NCBI RefSeq assembly: GCF_002327185.1
Contig: NZ_CP018624.1
Location: 1,178,001 to 1,242,000 of the forward strand
DNA: 64,000 nt
Direction: 5' to 3'
Source: Clostridium chauvoei
GTDB taxonomy: Bacteria; Bacillota; Clostridia; Clostridiales; Clostridiaceae
The notes under the pieces were generated by a model. That model saw only the letters and a program-made list of their open reading frames with translations, did no database searches and was not told the DNA's origin. The translations under genes were made by a program, and so were the position numbers. Position 1 is the stretch's first letter. Every line of letters starts with the position of its first letter. This document shows, piece by piece, positions 54,425 to 64,000 of the stretch.

Positions 54425-54903
54425 ATAAATATTGCCTCCCTATCTGATACTTTCTTCTCTTTAAATATAGTTCCATGATCTTTATATTTTTTTAATACAA
54501 AATGTGTTGCTGTTCCTGTAACATACTCTTGTATTGCAAGCTTTCCAGATACAAACATAGCAACTTCTTTCATAGTTTTACCTTCAACTATAACAGTTAA
54601 ATCAAATCCACCTGATGACATTAGATAACATGCTTTGACTTGTGGAAAATTATATATTCTTTCAGCTACTTTATCAAATCCAACTCCTCTTTGAGGTGTT
54701 ATTTTTACTTCTATTAATGCAGTAACAGTTTCTTTCCCTGTATTTTCCCAATTAATTAATGTAGTATATCCTGCAATTATATTTTTTTCTTCATAATCTC
54801 TAATAGCATCTCTTACTTCTTCAACTGTCTTTCCAGACATAATAGCTATTTCCTCATCAGTATATCTACTATTTTTTTCTAAAATTTCAAGTATATCATC
54901 CAT
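54421..54903 (-). CDS. Lrp/AsnC-family regulator
   Basis: A 160-residue amino-acid-sensing regulator. Helix-turn-helix in the first ~45 residues (YTDEEIAIMSGKTVEEVRDAIRDYEEKNII) and the RAM domain after it (ALIEVKITPQRGVGFDKVAERI and GFDLTVIVEGKTMKEVAMFV). It overlaps the aminotransferase gene, which is a common pairing, and probably senses an amino acid related to that enzyme. Upstream is the T-box leader. Confidence 0.93.
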   Translation of the reverse strand: MDDILEILEKNSRYTDEEIAIMSGKTVEEVRDAIRDYEEKNIIAGYTTLINWENTGKETVTALIEVKITPQRGVGFDKVAERIYNFPQVKACYLMSSGGFDLTVIVEGKTMKEVAMFVSGKLAIQEYVTGTATHFVLKKYKDHGTIFKEKKVSDREAIFI

Positions 54904-54956
54904 ACTTTAATCCTCCTTTTAAAATTAAATATATTCTAAATTATATATATTTTTAT

Positions 54957-55245
54957 AAAAAAAGTCCTCCATCCCAAAAAGGGACGAAGGAACTACTTCG
55001 CGGTACCACCCTAATAAGCAAGTTATACTTGCTCACTCATCTAGAATATAAAATAAATTATATTCTATCCTCTATAACGTAAGGAAAACGTCATTATCTA
55101 ATTAAGAATTTAAATTCTTATTTTTCAATAAGAGATTCAAAGGCTGCTTCTATAAAGTTTACTTACTGAAATTCCACCATTTTTCAGCTCTCTTTAAAGT
55201 TTTCTTTATATACTCTTCCTTATCATTATCTTTAAAATATTATTT
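54957..55245 (-). promoter_or_regulatory. T-box riboswitch leader of the lrp-aminotransferase operon
   Basis: Reading the minus strand: stem I with an AGAGTA loop strand, apical GGTGGAA (55178-55172), the stem TATAAAG/CTTTATA, then the specifier loop; later the T-box AGGGTGGTACCGCG (55012-54999), and a terminator stem GTTCCTTCGTCCC/GGGATGGAGGAC followed by eight T. The likely specifier is GCA (55147-55145), an alanine codon, judged from its place 5 bases upstream of the conserved TTTGA. CAG or AGC in shifted readings are possible. tRNA binding would favour the antiterminator. Confidence 0.88.
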
Positions 55246-55348
55246 TTCTATATTATAATCAAAGTTTTTAATAAATACAATAGTTTTTTAATAATATATT
55301 AACAGATTTTGCGTTAATAATTTTTATATTCTGAAAACAATTCAAGTT

Positions 55349-56194
55349 TTATCTACTATATTTCCGTTTTTTAATATCTTTATCATCAAATATTAATGAA
55401 ATTAAAATACTTAATAGTAATATTATAATAATTATTAAAACTGATATTATAACTGATATTTCAATTCCTATATACATTATCATAAGTTTAATTCCAGTAA
55501 ATATTAAAATACATGCCACTCCATATTTCATAAATTTAAACATACTATTCATTCTAGCTAATATATAATACATACTTCTTAAACCTAATATAGCAAATAT
55601 ATTTGATGTGTAAACCAAAAATATATCTGTAGTTATAGAAAATATCGCTGGTATAGAATCTAATGCAAAAATAACATCTGAACTTTCTATAATAATCAAT
55701 ATTACAAATAGTGGTGTTGCATAAATAACTTTATTAATTTTCACAAAGAAGCTATGTCCATGCAAGGTGTTAGTAACTGGTATCATTTTCCCAACTAATT
55801 TGATAATAGGGTTATTGCTAAAATGCATATTAGGATGCTTATCTAAAATCATTTTAAATCCGCTAAAAAATAATAAAATACCAAAGAAATATATTATAAA
55901 GTGAAATCTATTAACTATGGTAACTCCTAATAATATAAATATTAATCTTAAAATCATAGCTCCAAATATTCCATACTTTAAAACACGTTCTTGATAAGGT
56001 TCAGGTATGCCAAAACTTTCAAATATCATTAAAAATAAAAATAAATTATCTAAACTTAATGACATTTCTATTATGTACCCGCCAAAAAATTCTACAGCTG
56101 CTGTTTCCCCTTGTGCCAAATATATATAGATATTAAATAGGATAGCTAATAATATCCAAAAAATTAGATTTAATAGTGATTTTTTTGTTTTCAT
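55349..56194 (-). CDS. TerC-family membrane protein
   Basis: A 281-residue integral membrane protein of the TerC family. It has about seven hydrophobic segments and the family marks FGGYIIEMSLSLDNLFLFLMIFESFGIP and SSDVIFALDSIPAIFSITTDIFLVYTSNIFAILGLRSMY with the acidic residues thought to bind metal. TerC proteins have been linked to manganese export and tellurite resistance; the metal here is not known. No ter operon is nearby. Confidence 0.9.
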   Translation of the reverse strand: MKTKKSLLNLIFWILLAILFNIYIYLAQGETAAVEFFGGYIIEMSLSLDNLFLFLMIFESFGIPEPYQERVLKYGIFGAMILRLIFILLGVTIVNRFHFIIYFFGILLFFSGFKMILDKHPNMHFSNNPIIKLVGKMIPVTNTLHGHSFFVKINKVIYATPLFVILIIIESSDVIFALDSIPAIFSITTDIFLVYTSNIFAILGLRSMYYILARMNSMFKFMKYGVACILIFTGIKLMIMYIGIEISVIISVLIIIIILLLSILISLIFDDKDIKKRKYSR

Positions 56195-56261
56195 TTTATC
56201 TACTTCCTTATATAAACTACTGAAATAATTATATGAAGAAATTTTTTATTATATATCTACA

Positions 56262-56307
56262 AAGTAAAATATCCTAAAGATAGTTTTTATCTCTAGGATA
56301 TTTACTT
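56262..56307 (-). terminator. Terminator after the HMA-like gene
   Basis: AAGTAAAATATCCTA pairs with TAGGATATTTACTT (one-base bulge), overlapping the stop at 56306. Confidence 0.75.
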
Positions 56308-56686
56308 ATATTTTCTTCTTTTTTTTGTTTAATTCACTCTCAATTTTATTAGTAATATCATCAAGATTATTATCTATATTTTCTTCTATAAAAGAGGTAT
56401 TACTACAAATAGTATCTATTATAATATTAACCCATTTTATAACTTTATTAGCATCTAATTTTTTTATATCATAACTAACACCAATCAAATTTCTAGAATA
56501 ATCAAAATCAATATTTTTTATTCCTTCTAGTAATTTAGCTCCCTTTAGTATAAATACATCATATTTCTTAAATTTATCTTCTATCTTTATATTATCTGAA
56601 AACTTCAATAAAATTTCTCCTGGTATGTTTCTAACAACTTTGAACTTTAAAAATTGTTTGATAAATTTTCCTTTTAAATCTAACAT
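56306..56686 (-). CDS. HMA-like (ferredoxin-fold) small protein
   Basis: A 126-residue protein. KFKVVRNIPGEILLKFSDN, then LEGIKNIDFDYSRNLIGVSYDIKKLDANKVIKWVN has the beta-alpha-beta pattern of HMA-2 type domains that sit before P-type ATPases or stand alone; the CxxC metal site is absent. Basic ends (KKKKK at the C-terminus). I chose the ATG at 56686 with GAGGTGAT before it; an earlier in-frame ATG lacks one. Function unknown. Confidence 0.68.
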   Translation of the reverse strand: MLDLKGKFIKQFLKFKVVRNIPGEILLKFSDNIKIEDKFKKYDVFILKGAKLLEGIKNIDFDYSRNLIGVSYDIKKLDANKVIKWVNIIIDTICSNTSFIEENIDNNLDDITNKIESELNKKKKKI

Positions 56687-56779
56687 ATAATCACCTCTAA
56701 TTAATTTATTATTTATCATATGCTAGAAAGAAAACTTGTTGCGTATTTCTACCATTAATCTTATATTAATATTTTATTC

Positions 56780-59700
56780 TTATTTGAAAAGTTCTAGGAT
56801 CTCTTCGTAAGTTAATTTATTAATTACTATTTTATCTGATATGTCACTATTCATTACTTCATTTATTAATTCCCTTTTATCATCTTGCATAGAAATTATT
56901 TTTTCTTCAATTGAGTCTTTTGATATTAATTTTATTACTTCTACTATATCCTTTTGTCCAATTCTATGAGCTCTATCAGTAGCTTGATCTTCTACTGCTG
57001 GATTCCACCATGGATCAAAATGTATAACTAAATTAGCTGATGTTAAATTCAATCCAGTTCCCCCAGCTTTTAAAGATATCAAAAAAACACTTTTATTTAC
57101 ACTTATATTAAAATCATTAACATACTCTAATCTTTCTTTAGCAGGAGTCTTTCCATCTAAATAAAAATAATCTATGTTCTCTAGTTTTAGTCTCTCTCCA
57201 ATCTTTTCTAAAACGGAGGTAAATTGGGAGAATATTAATATCTTTCTATTATTATTAATACCATTTTTTATTAATGTTATTGCAGCATTTATTTTACCAC
57301 TCCCACCTTTATAATTATCTATTAAAATAGATTGGTCTAAACATAACTCTCTAAGTTTAGTTAAATAAGAAAATACTGTAATATTATCAGTTTTACTATT
57401 TTTAATTTTATTTTTTATATCTATAACATAAGAATTATAAATTTGTTTTTGCTCTCTTGTCATTTCAACTAAATGTTTTTTCTCTATCTTATCTTTTAAT
57501 TCTGTTATAACATCACTTTTAAGCCTTCTTAAAATAAAGGGATTAATTAGTTTTTTTAATTCTTCTATATTGTCTAGAAATTTATTTTTAAATTGTTCCT
57601 CAGTGTACAAATATCCTGGCATAACAAAATCAAAAATGGACCATAATTCATATAAATTATTCTCTAGTGGTGTTCCTGTAAGTGCAATTTTACAATTTGC
57701 CTTTATTTCTTTTACTACTTTTGAATTTTGAGATTTAGAGTTTTTAATATTTTGAGCTTCATCAATAATGCAGTAATCATAGACTCTATCTTTATAAAAA
57801 GTAAAATCATTTTTTAAGGTTCCATAGGTAGTAAGTATTACATCATAGTTATTTTTATTCTCTAAAATATCTAGTCTTTCTTTACTATTCCCATGAATTA
57901 TACCTACATTTATTGTTGGTGCAAAGGTTTTAAGCTCATTTTGCCAATTATATATTAATGAAGTAGGTGTAACTATCAAAGCTTTTTTATTTTCTTCTGA
58001 AAGCAGAAAAGCTATTATTTGAATAGTTTTTCCAAGTCCCATTTCATCTGCTAATATTCCTCCAAAGTTCATAGACGCTATAGTTTTAAGCCAATTGTAG
58101 CCTATTATCTGATAATCTTTAAGGACTCCATTAAAACTTGATGGAACAATACACTTTACAGCTTTTTTATTTTCTAATTTAGTTGATATTTTTTTTAACG
58201 TTTCATCACATCGTATAAAAGACAATCCCTTATTCTCTATTATATTTTCTAAATATATAATCTTATTTTTATCAACTTTTAAATGCCCATCACTAAGATT
58301 TTCTTCATAATTTAAAATATCTAATAACTTAAAAAAATCCTTAACCTTGGTATCTGTTAAGTCTAAAAAATTATTATTTTTAGTTTTAAAATACTTTTTG
58401 TTATCTTTAATGGAACTTAATATATTCCTATATTCGTAAAAATCAATACCATCTATATCATAATTAACATTATAATAAGAGTTTTCATAATTTATAAAAG
58501 AATTTATATAAGACGAGTCTAAAACCTTAATATCTTTAAAGGAATTTGATAATATGACTTCTCCAAATGCACTTAAAATATTTAATCCCTCTTTTAAGAA
58601 ATAGTATAACTCATCATCATTTCCTATAAACTCAAATTTATCATTTTTCTTTATAAATCTAAATCTTTCAAGTTCTATATCTATTTTATCCTTTAATTTA
58701 AACTCTTTAAAAAAATCTATATCATACTCTTCTTTTAAAATATTAATCTCTTTATCTAAATATTTAACTTTAACAGTACAGGAAATATTATTATAAATTT
58801 TATTGAAATAAAACTTAGTATCCATTATCTTACTTATATATTCTTTACTACCTTCATCTAAAAATATCTTGTTTGCTATATTATTAGATATCTTAAGAAA
58901 GCTTTTAATGGTATTTATATTTTTACTTAAATTTATTTCTCCAATAGAAATAAATTCTCCAACTATTTCTTTGTAATAATTTTGTATATCTTTAGGTAGA
59001 ATATATATTTCTCTATTATAGATATATACATCACCTTTTTCATTTAATATAATAGGCACTTTCTTCTGTGTCTTTACTGTAAACATATTATTATTTTGTT
59101 TTATTGTAAGAGAAAAAGGTAATTTTGTAGTATTTATTTTTGATTTATAAGTAATATAATTATAACTTAACTCTATTTTTTTATCTTTTTCTATAAGTAA
59201 AAGAAATCTCTTTAAGTTATTAGATAATATCCTCAAGTTTTTTCCATTAACTAAATTACTTTTATTATTTATTTTTTCTATCTCTAAATACTCTTCTATA
59301 AAATCCAGTATATCTTCATCAGATTTACTAAAGATATGCTTATTAGGATCATAGGTGAATTCATTGTTAAATTTTAGTAATTCCTTTTTATTTTTAGCTT
59401 TTATAAAATCTTCTAAAGAAGCAATCAAGTTATCATGTTTATTAGCTATTCTAAACTCGGCTTCATAATAATTACATTTTCCTGTATTTATGTTCTTTAT
59501 TTTTATATTTAAATCTAAAATTTCAATAGTATTTTTATCTACTATACATTTAACTAGTCTATCTCCGTTTAATTTATAAGGCTGTTTTAAATTAGGAATT
59601 TTTTCTTGTGCTAAATGATAAAATTTATAAGTTGTTGCAATGATATGTTTACAAATAAATCTATCTTTAAATTTTGAATTATTATAAAAATCATCACAAT

Positions 59701-59929
59701 TACAAGTACTCCCAATAACTTTTCCAGTTTTCAAATCTATCTTTATATGGCAATTATATTCCTTAGCTTTATTTTCACTAAATACTTTTCCATAAATATG
59801 ATATATATTATCTATTTTCTTACTTTTTATATTTGTTGCTAAATCTAAATCAAATAGTTTTTTTCCTTGACTTTTTGTAAGATTTGCTCCTAAATTTAAT
59901 ATTTCATATACAATATTTTTAAGCTTCAA
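56780..59929 (-). CDS. SWIM-domain SNF2-family helicase
   Basis: A 1,049-residue Swi2/Snf2 ATPase. Near the N-terminus is a SWIM zinc finger (GSTCNCDDFYNNSKFKDRFICKHII, residues ~73-97, CxC...CxH). A large middle part matches the SNF2-associated domain of bacterial homologs. The ATPase domain has ILADEMGLGKTIQ, TPTSLIYNW, CIIDEAQNIKN, ALTGTPLENNL, the C-terminal lobe LISLKAGGTGLNLTSANLVIHFDPWWNPAVEDQATDRAHRIGQ. Such proteins remodel DNA-protein complexes; its exact role is unknown. It is alone, with a GGTAACATA start region. Confidence 0.93.
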   Translation of the reverse strand: MKLKNIVYEILNLGANLTKSQGKKLFDLDLATNIKSKKIDNIYHIYGKVFSENKAKEYNCHIKIDLKTGKVIGSTCNCDDFYNNSKFKDRFICKHIIATTYKFYHLAQEKIPNLKQPYKLNGDRLVKCIVDKNTIEILDLNIKIKNINTGKCNYYEAEFRIANKHDNLIASLEDFIKAKNKKELLKFNNEFTYDPNKHIFSKSDEDILDFIEEYLEIEKINNKSNLVNGKNLRILSNNLKRFLLLIEKDKKIELSYNYITYKSKINTTKLPFSLTIKQNNNMFTVKTQKKVPIILNEKGDVYIYNREIYILPKDIQNYYKEIVGEFISIGEINLSKNINTIKSFLKISNNIANKIFLDEGSKEYISKIMDTKFYFNKIYNNISCTVKVKYLDKEINILKEEYDIDFFKEFKLKDKIDIELERFRFIKKNDKFEFIGNDDELYYFLKEGLNILSAFGEVILSNSFKDIKVLDSSYINSFINYENSYYNVNYDIDGIDFYEYRNILSSIKDNKKYFKTKNNNFLDLTDTKVKDFFKLLDILNYEENLSDGHLKVDKNKIIYLENIIENKGLSFIRCDETLKKISTKLENKKAVKCIVPSSFNGVLKDYQIIGYNWLKTIASMNFGGILADEMGLGKTIQIIAFLLSEENKKALIVTPTSLIYNWQNELKTFAPTINVGIIHGNSKERLDILENKNNYDVILTTYGTLKNDFTFYKDRVYDYCIIDEAQNIKNSKSQNSKVVKEIKANCKIALTGTPLENNLYELWSIFDFVMPGYLYTEEQFKNKFLDNIEELKKLINPFILRRLKSDVITELKDKIEKKHLVEMTREQKQIYNSYVIDIKNKIKNSKTDNITVFSYLTKLRELCLDQSILIDNYKGGSGKINAAITLIKNGINNNRKILIFSQFTSVLEKIGERLKLENIDYFYLDGKTPAKERLEYVNDFNISVNKSVFLISLKAGGTGLNLTSANLVIHFDPWWNPAVEDQATDRAHRIGQKDIVEVIKLISKDSIEEKIISMQDDKRELINEVMNSDISDKIVINKLTYEEILELFK

Positions 59930-60060
59930 TATGTTACCTCCATAAAAATAAACAATTCAATTATTTATAAATAATCTATTATATTATCTTAAAACAATTT
60001 TATAATAAAGTAAAATTAAGAAATTATCTTATTTATTCCCTGGGAAATTTTGTAAAACAA

Positions 60061-60089
60061 AAGATAGATTTAAATATTAAATCTATCTT
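60061..60089 (-). terminator. Terminator after the truncated ECF gene
   Basis: AAGATAGATTT pairs with AAATCTATCTT around AAATATT and is followed on the minus strand by TTGTTTT. It probably belonged to the full-length gene and now lies 28 bases past the premature stop. Confidence 0.78.
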
Positions 60090-60116
60090 CCTTAATTAAA
60101 AATATTTAATTACTTT

Positions 60117-60302
60117 TTATAGAAATATTGCATATGGTGTTGGAAGTAATGAAGCAGCTATATAAATAAATGCATCTCCAATATGAATATATCCCCCATT
60201 CATTCCTGTTGGAATATGAAAAATAAATGCTGTTGTAATACAAATTATAGCTGCAAATAATGCTGTTAAGACGATTCTCTTAGTTTTATCCATATTATTC
60301 AT
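60117..60302 (-). pseudogene. Truncated ECF-transporter S component
   Basis: 61 residues remain: KRIVLTALFAAIICITTAFIFHIPTGMNGGYIHIGDAFIYIAASLLP, the clear N-terminal signature of vitamin-type ECF S components (about 160 to 180 residues when complete). The frame stops after TPYAIFL, where the family normally continues with four more helices. I found no continuation in any frame before the terminator. It looks like a 3' deletion. Which vitamin it carried cannot be told. Confidence 0.7.
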
Positions 60303-60394
60303 TTATAAAATCAACTCCTTTAAAAATAATTACATTTATAATAATATATAAGCTTACCCCTGTCCATTGTATAGGTACAATTTAAAACTCAAAA

Positions 60395-60443
60395 AAGCAA
60401 CATATAATTTAACTTTTTAGTAATGTTAAATTATATGTTACTT
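60395..60443 (-). terminator. Terminator after the FtsX-like permease gene
   Basis: AAGCAACATATAATTTAAC pairs with GTTAAATTATATGTTACTT with one mismatch, followed on the minus strand by TTTTTTGAG. Confidence 0.88.
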
Positions 60444-60449
60444 AATTAT

Positions 60450-63400
60450 TTAATCAACAGACTTTAAAGATTCTACCATTTTAATATTTTTAAGTTTATA
60501 ATACATTGTAAAGTTTACAAGTAATGCAAAGAACAATGTTAATCCTATAGAGTATATAAAACTTGAAAAATCAATTACTCTACCAAACATCATGTTATCC
60601 ATTTCAACAGTAACCATAATAAATTTGTGTAATAATCCCCCAACTCCAAGACCTAATATTGTCCCAACTAAAGTTAAAATTATATTTTCCCTATAGATAT
60701 AAGCCGATACTTCATTATCATAAAAACCTAAAACTTTAATAGTTGCAATTTCTCTCATTCTTTCACTTATATTAACATTAGTAAGATTATATAATACTAC
60801 AAAAGCTAATGCTCCTGCTGATGCTATCATAATTAATACTACGTAATTTAAACTTTTAATAGTATCATCAAAACTTTTTTTAATAACAGAATTATAACTA
60901 ACTCCTGTTATATGTGATTCTTTAGTAATATCTTTTGCTAAAATATCCTCTGCCTCTTTAGATGTATCTTTTAAAGAAGTAAATATTGAATTAAATTCAA
61001 CTGTTGTTCTAAAAACTTCATTATAAATTTCAGGGGTAATATAAATATAATTAAAAGTATAATTTTCTGCTATAGCTGATATTCTGACAGTCCCCTTTTT
61101 ATTATTACTATTTATAATGCTAATTTCATCTCCAATATTAGCTTTTATTTGTTTAGCTACCTTTTCTGAAATAACAACACCATCATTAGATAAAGTTATT
61201 GAATCTCCAGTTTTTCTATTTTTTAAGGATATAAAGGTTTTAAAATTATCTAAATCCTTTGGAACTATTAAATTTACATCTTTTTCCTGACTATCTTTAA
61301 AGTGTACCTTTCCATTTTCACTATTCACTTCTAAACAATTAATTATTCTTGAATCTTTAGATAAATTTAAATATGTCTCTTGTTTTTCTTTTAGGGTGGC
61401 TTTTTTATCTAAATTAATTACCATGTTATATTTAAAGATTTCACCAAACTGTTTAGATGCTATTGTTTCAATAGAATCTTTTATACCAAACCCAGTAAGA
61501 AGTAATGCTGTACATCCTGCTATTCCAAAAATGGTCATTAAAAATCTCTTTTTATATCTTAAGATATTTCTAATAGTTACCTTACCAATAAAATTTAGTT
61601 TATTCCAAATAAATGAAACTCTTTCCAATAATATTCTCTTACCTTCTTTAGGTGCTTTCGGTCTCATAAGAGTAGAGGGTGTTTCTATTAACTCCTTATA
61701 ACATGCAAAAAATGCTGAAAGGGTTGTTACTAATATTGCTGTTAATGTTATTCCTAAAGAAATTGGAATATTAAATTCTAAAATAACCTTAGGTAAAGTG
61801 TACATAATTCCATATGCATCAAAAACTATTTTAGGGAATATAGTAAGTCCAATAGCTAACCCTAAGCTACTTCCTATTATACTTGCTAATAAAGCGTATA
61901 TTATATATTTTGAAGCAATAAGGCCCTTTGAATAACCTAAAGCTTTTAACGTTCCTATATTCACCCTTTGTTCATCTACCATTCTAGTCATTGTAGTCAA
62001 ACACACTAAAGCTGCTACCATAAAGAAGAATACTGGAAATACTTTTGCTAAAGCATCAATACTATTAGCAGAGTTTCCATAATCAATATAAGAAAAATGT
62101 GAATTTCTATCTAAAACAAACCATTCTGGCTTTTCTAATTCATTTAAAGCTTCCTCTCCATCTTTAATTTTACTTTCTGCTAATTTAATTTGTTCATCTA
62201 ATAAGTTCTTAGATTTATTATATTCCTCTTCACCTTTTATAATTTCTCTATTTCCCTTTTCTATTTTTTCTCTTCCTAAGGAAAATTCCTTTTCTGCTGT
62301 TTCTCTTTTATCTTTTAACTTTATTTTCTCATTTTCTAGTTTGTCTCTAGAAGTTTTTAGTAATATTTCTTTATTATAAAGCTCTTCTTCACCTTTGGAT
62401 AGATTATTTTTTTGTTCTTGAAGTAAATTTTGTGTGCTCTCTAATGTACTATTTAAATTTTCTAATGAAGTCTTAGTTGTTTTTAATTCATTCTCTAAAG
62501 TTAATCTCTCTTCCTCTGTAATTAGTGGATTTTTTAACTTCTCTTCCAAATTATCTATTTTAGTCTTTAAAGTTTTAGAATTATTTCCTAAATTCATTAT
62601 TAAATTCTCTAATTTTAAGAATTCTTCTAAAGTTATTTTTTATTTTCATTAAATATATTTAATTCATATAGATAGTTTTTTTCTCCTTTAAGTAGCTCCT
62701 CTTCTGAAGACCTAATCTTTTCTTCACCTTTTGAGATGGATAAATTAAATTCTTTTTCGTTAATATCCAATTGTTCTTCAGATTTTTCAATCTCTAACTT
62801 TGATTCTTCTATTCTTTTTTTAGCTTTTTCAAGATCTTCATTAGCTAAAATCTTTTTCGTTTCAAGATCTTTTTTACTAGAATTTATTTTATCTTTACTC
62901 TCCTTTAAAACCTCATCATATCTTATTCCCGCTCTTACTTCCCCTAATTTTTCTACCTTTTCCTTTACACTATCTACAATATCAAAATACTCTGTATTAT
63001 AACTATTAACATTTTTAGCTCCTTCTATTGTAAGAAAAATTTCTGTATAAGCTTTACTTATAAAATCATCATTAGGAATCATAATGAAATTATTTACTTG
63101 ACCATTTCCTATGTTAGATTTCCCTTTGTCATATGTTAAATAGTAGGGAGTTTCTACTACCCCAACTACTTTATACTCTGAAGTTTTTAATAAATCTAGT
63201 ATATTAGTATCTAAACCAGATGCTAAAGTTATAGTAGTTCCTATTTCAATGTCTAAGGCATCCATCTTAGCTTTTTCAATTACACACTCTCCAGATTTTT
63301 CAGGATATCTCCCTTGAACAATATGTACTCTATTAATATAATCTAAATTATCACTTTCTAATTTATCTGTTGGTAATCCATGGACCTTTAATACATATTC

Positions 63401-63709
63401 TTTTGAATTTATAGTTGTTAAAGCATCCATTGAATACGTAGGAAAAACTCCCTGAACACCTTCTATTTCCTTTAAAGCCCTGGAATCATCATCTGTTAAT
63501 CCAAGAGTAGATAATAATCTAATATCCATGAGGTTATAATCATCAAAATATTTATCAGCTGTTTTTTTCATATCAACAGGTGAAATTTTAACTCCTGAAA
63601 AAAAAGCTACTCCTAAAGCTACAATTGCAATTATTGATATAAATCTTCCCTTAGATTTTCTTATATCTCTAAATATATCTTTGTTAAATGCACTTTTTTT
63701 CACTACCAC
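60450..63709 (-). pseudogene. FtsX-like ABC transporter permease, frameshifted at an A6 tract
   Basis: Two reading frames make one long permease. The first (63709 to 62633) has an N-terminal TM, an outer domain and a coiled coil, and ends NIFNENKK. The second (62597 to 60450) has the rest of the coiled coil, the central TM bundle (LTTMTRMVDEQRVNIGTLKALGYSKGLI), a second outer domain and a C-terminal FtsX bundle (ISERMREIATIKVLGFYDNEVSAY). In the -1 frame the first part continues with ITLEEFLKLENLIMNLGNNSK into the second, so adding one A to the A6 run at about 62635-62640 gives one protein of about 1,086 residues. Long MacB/FtsX permeases with a coiled coil are common in clostridia. GTG at 63709 or 63703 is the start; the latter overlaps the ATPase stop. 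Confidence 0.83.
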
Positions 63710-64000
63710 TCAATCCTTTCTACTGGCATTGGATTTTCATTAATAGTAATACTTTCTATTCTACCATTCTTCACTTTTATTATTTTATCTCCCATTGGAG
63801 TTAAAGCTAAATTATGTGTGATTATTACCACAGTCATCCCTATTTTTTTACAGGTATCTTGTAATAATTTCAAAATTGCTTTTCCTGTATTGTAGTCTAA
63901 AGCACCTGTTGGCTCATCACATAAAAGAAGTTTTGGATTTTTAGCAAGTGCTCTTGCAATAGCTACCCTTTGTTGTTCTCCTCCTGAAAGCTGAGCTGGA
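63703..64000 (-). CDS. ABC transporter ATP-binding protein (MacB/LolD-like; N-terminus outside window)
   Basis: Only the C-terminal ~98 residues are in the window. Signature [35 protein letters not shown] and the switch His in [20 protein letters not shown] are those of the MacB/LolD group that pairs with FtsX-like permeases. The stop TAG overlaps the start of the permease gene, so they form one operon and one transporter. Confidence 0.95.
   Translation of the reverse strand, partial: PAQLSGGEQQRVAIARALAKNPKLLLCDEPTGALDYNTGKAILKLLQDTCKKIGMTVVIITHNLALTPMGDKIIKVKNGRIESITINENPMPVERIEW

Noticed and set aside
62590-62650. Two separate permease genes in place of one frameshifted gene
   Set aside because: The reading continues in the -1 frame without a gap through the coiled coil, and the second part has no ribosome site for its own start.

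Overview
The window is a low-GC, AT-rich chromosomal segment of a Clostridium sensu stricto-type Firmicute. The mutL-miaA-hfq-ynbB-lexA order, clostridial ABC-F, QueT and T-box features, UUG/GUG starts and U-tract hairpins all fit a gut or tissue-associated anaerobe that eats host or plant glycans. The species cannot be named from the sequence.

Layout. 1-6.3 kb (+ strand mostly): mismatch repair and tRNA/RNA housekeeping (mutL, miaA, hfq), a PLP lyase-like protein, lexA and its small neighbour. 6.3-12.7 kb (-): a chromosomal tyrosine recombinase, a 600-base gene-free stretch, a Ro60-like DUF2828 protein, and a surface O-acetylation pair (MBOAT plus DHHW protein) whose MBOAT gene is frameshifted at an AT repeat. 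12.7-25.4 kb: lipoprotein, ABC-F ATPase, preQ1-riboswitch-controlled queT, an NAD salvage pair, a 720-residue protein that looks like an inactivated helicase-nuclease, an esterase, pyrE and small membrane or secreted proteins of unknown role. 25.4-53.2 kb: a large L-fucose island. 53.2-64 kb: a T-box controlled lrp-aminotransferase operon, terC, a SWIM/SNF2 helicase, a truncated ECF transporter gene, and a frameshifted FtsX-like permease with its ABC ATPase running off the window.

The fucose island is the core of the window. A secreted, dockerin-tagged GH95 alpha-L-fucosidase frees fucose; an RbsABC-type importer (and perhaps an MFS carrier) takes it up; FucU, FucI and a RhaB-like kinase give fuculose-1-phosphate. 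A 17-gene operon then starts with the aldolase FucA and continues directly, with overlapping genes, into a B12-dependent propanediol dehydratase (PduCDE), its reactivase (PduGH), PduP, a Zn alcohol dehydrogenase, PduL, electron-transfer PduS/PduT and shell proteins. FucA, PduD, PduP and the alcohol dehydrogenase carry amphipathic terminal helices of the encapsulation-peptide type, so the sequence suggests a bacterial microcompartment that encloses the whole step from fuculose-1-phosphate to propionyl-phosphate and propanol. One DeoR-type regulator lies in the middle, and the same T/G-skewed repeats sit on four sigma-A promoters of the island, suggesting one regulon.

Several genes are nearly intact but disrupted: fucK (A7 tract), the MBOAT gene (AT repeat), the FtsX permease (A6 tract), the start codon of pduE (AUA in place of AUG), and a truncated ECF gene. 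These may be sequence errors, slippage-controlled genes or early decay, and raw reads would decide.
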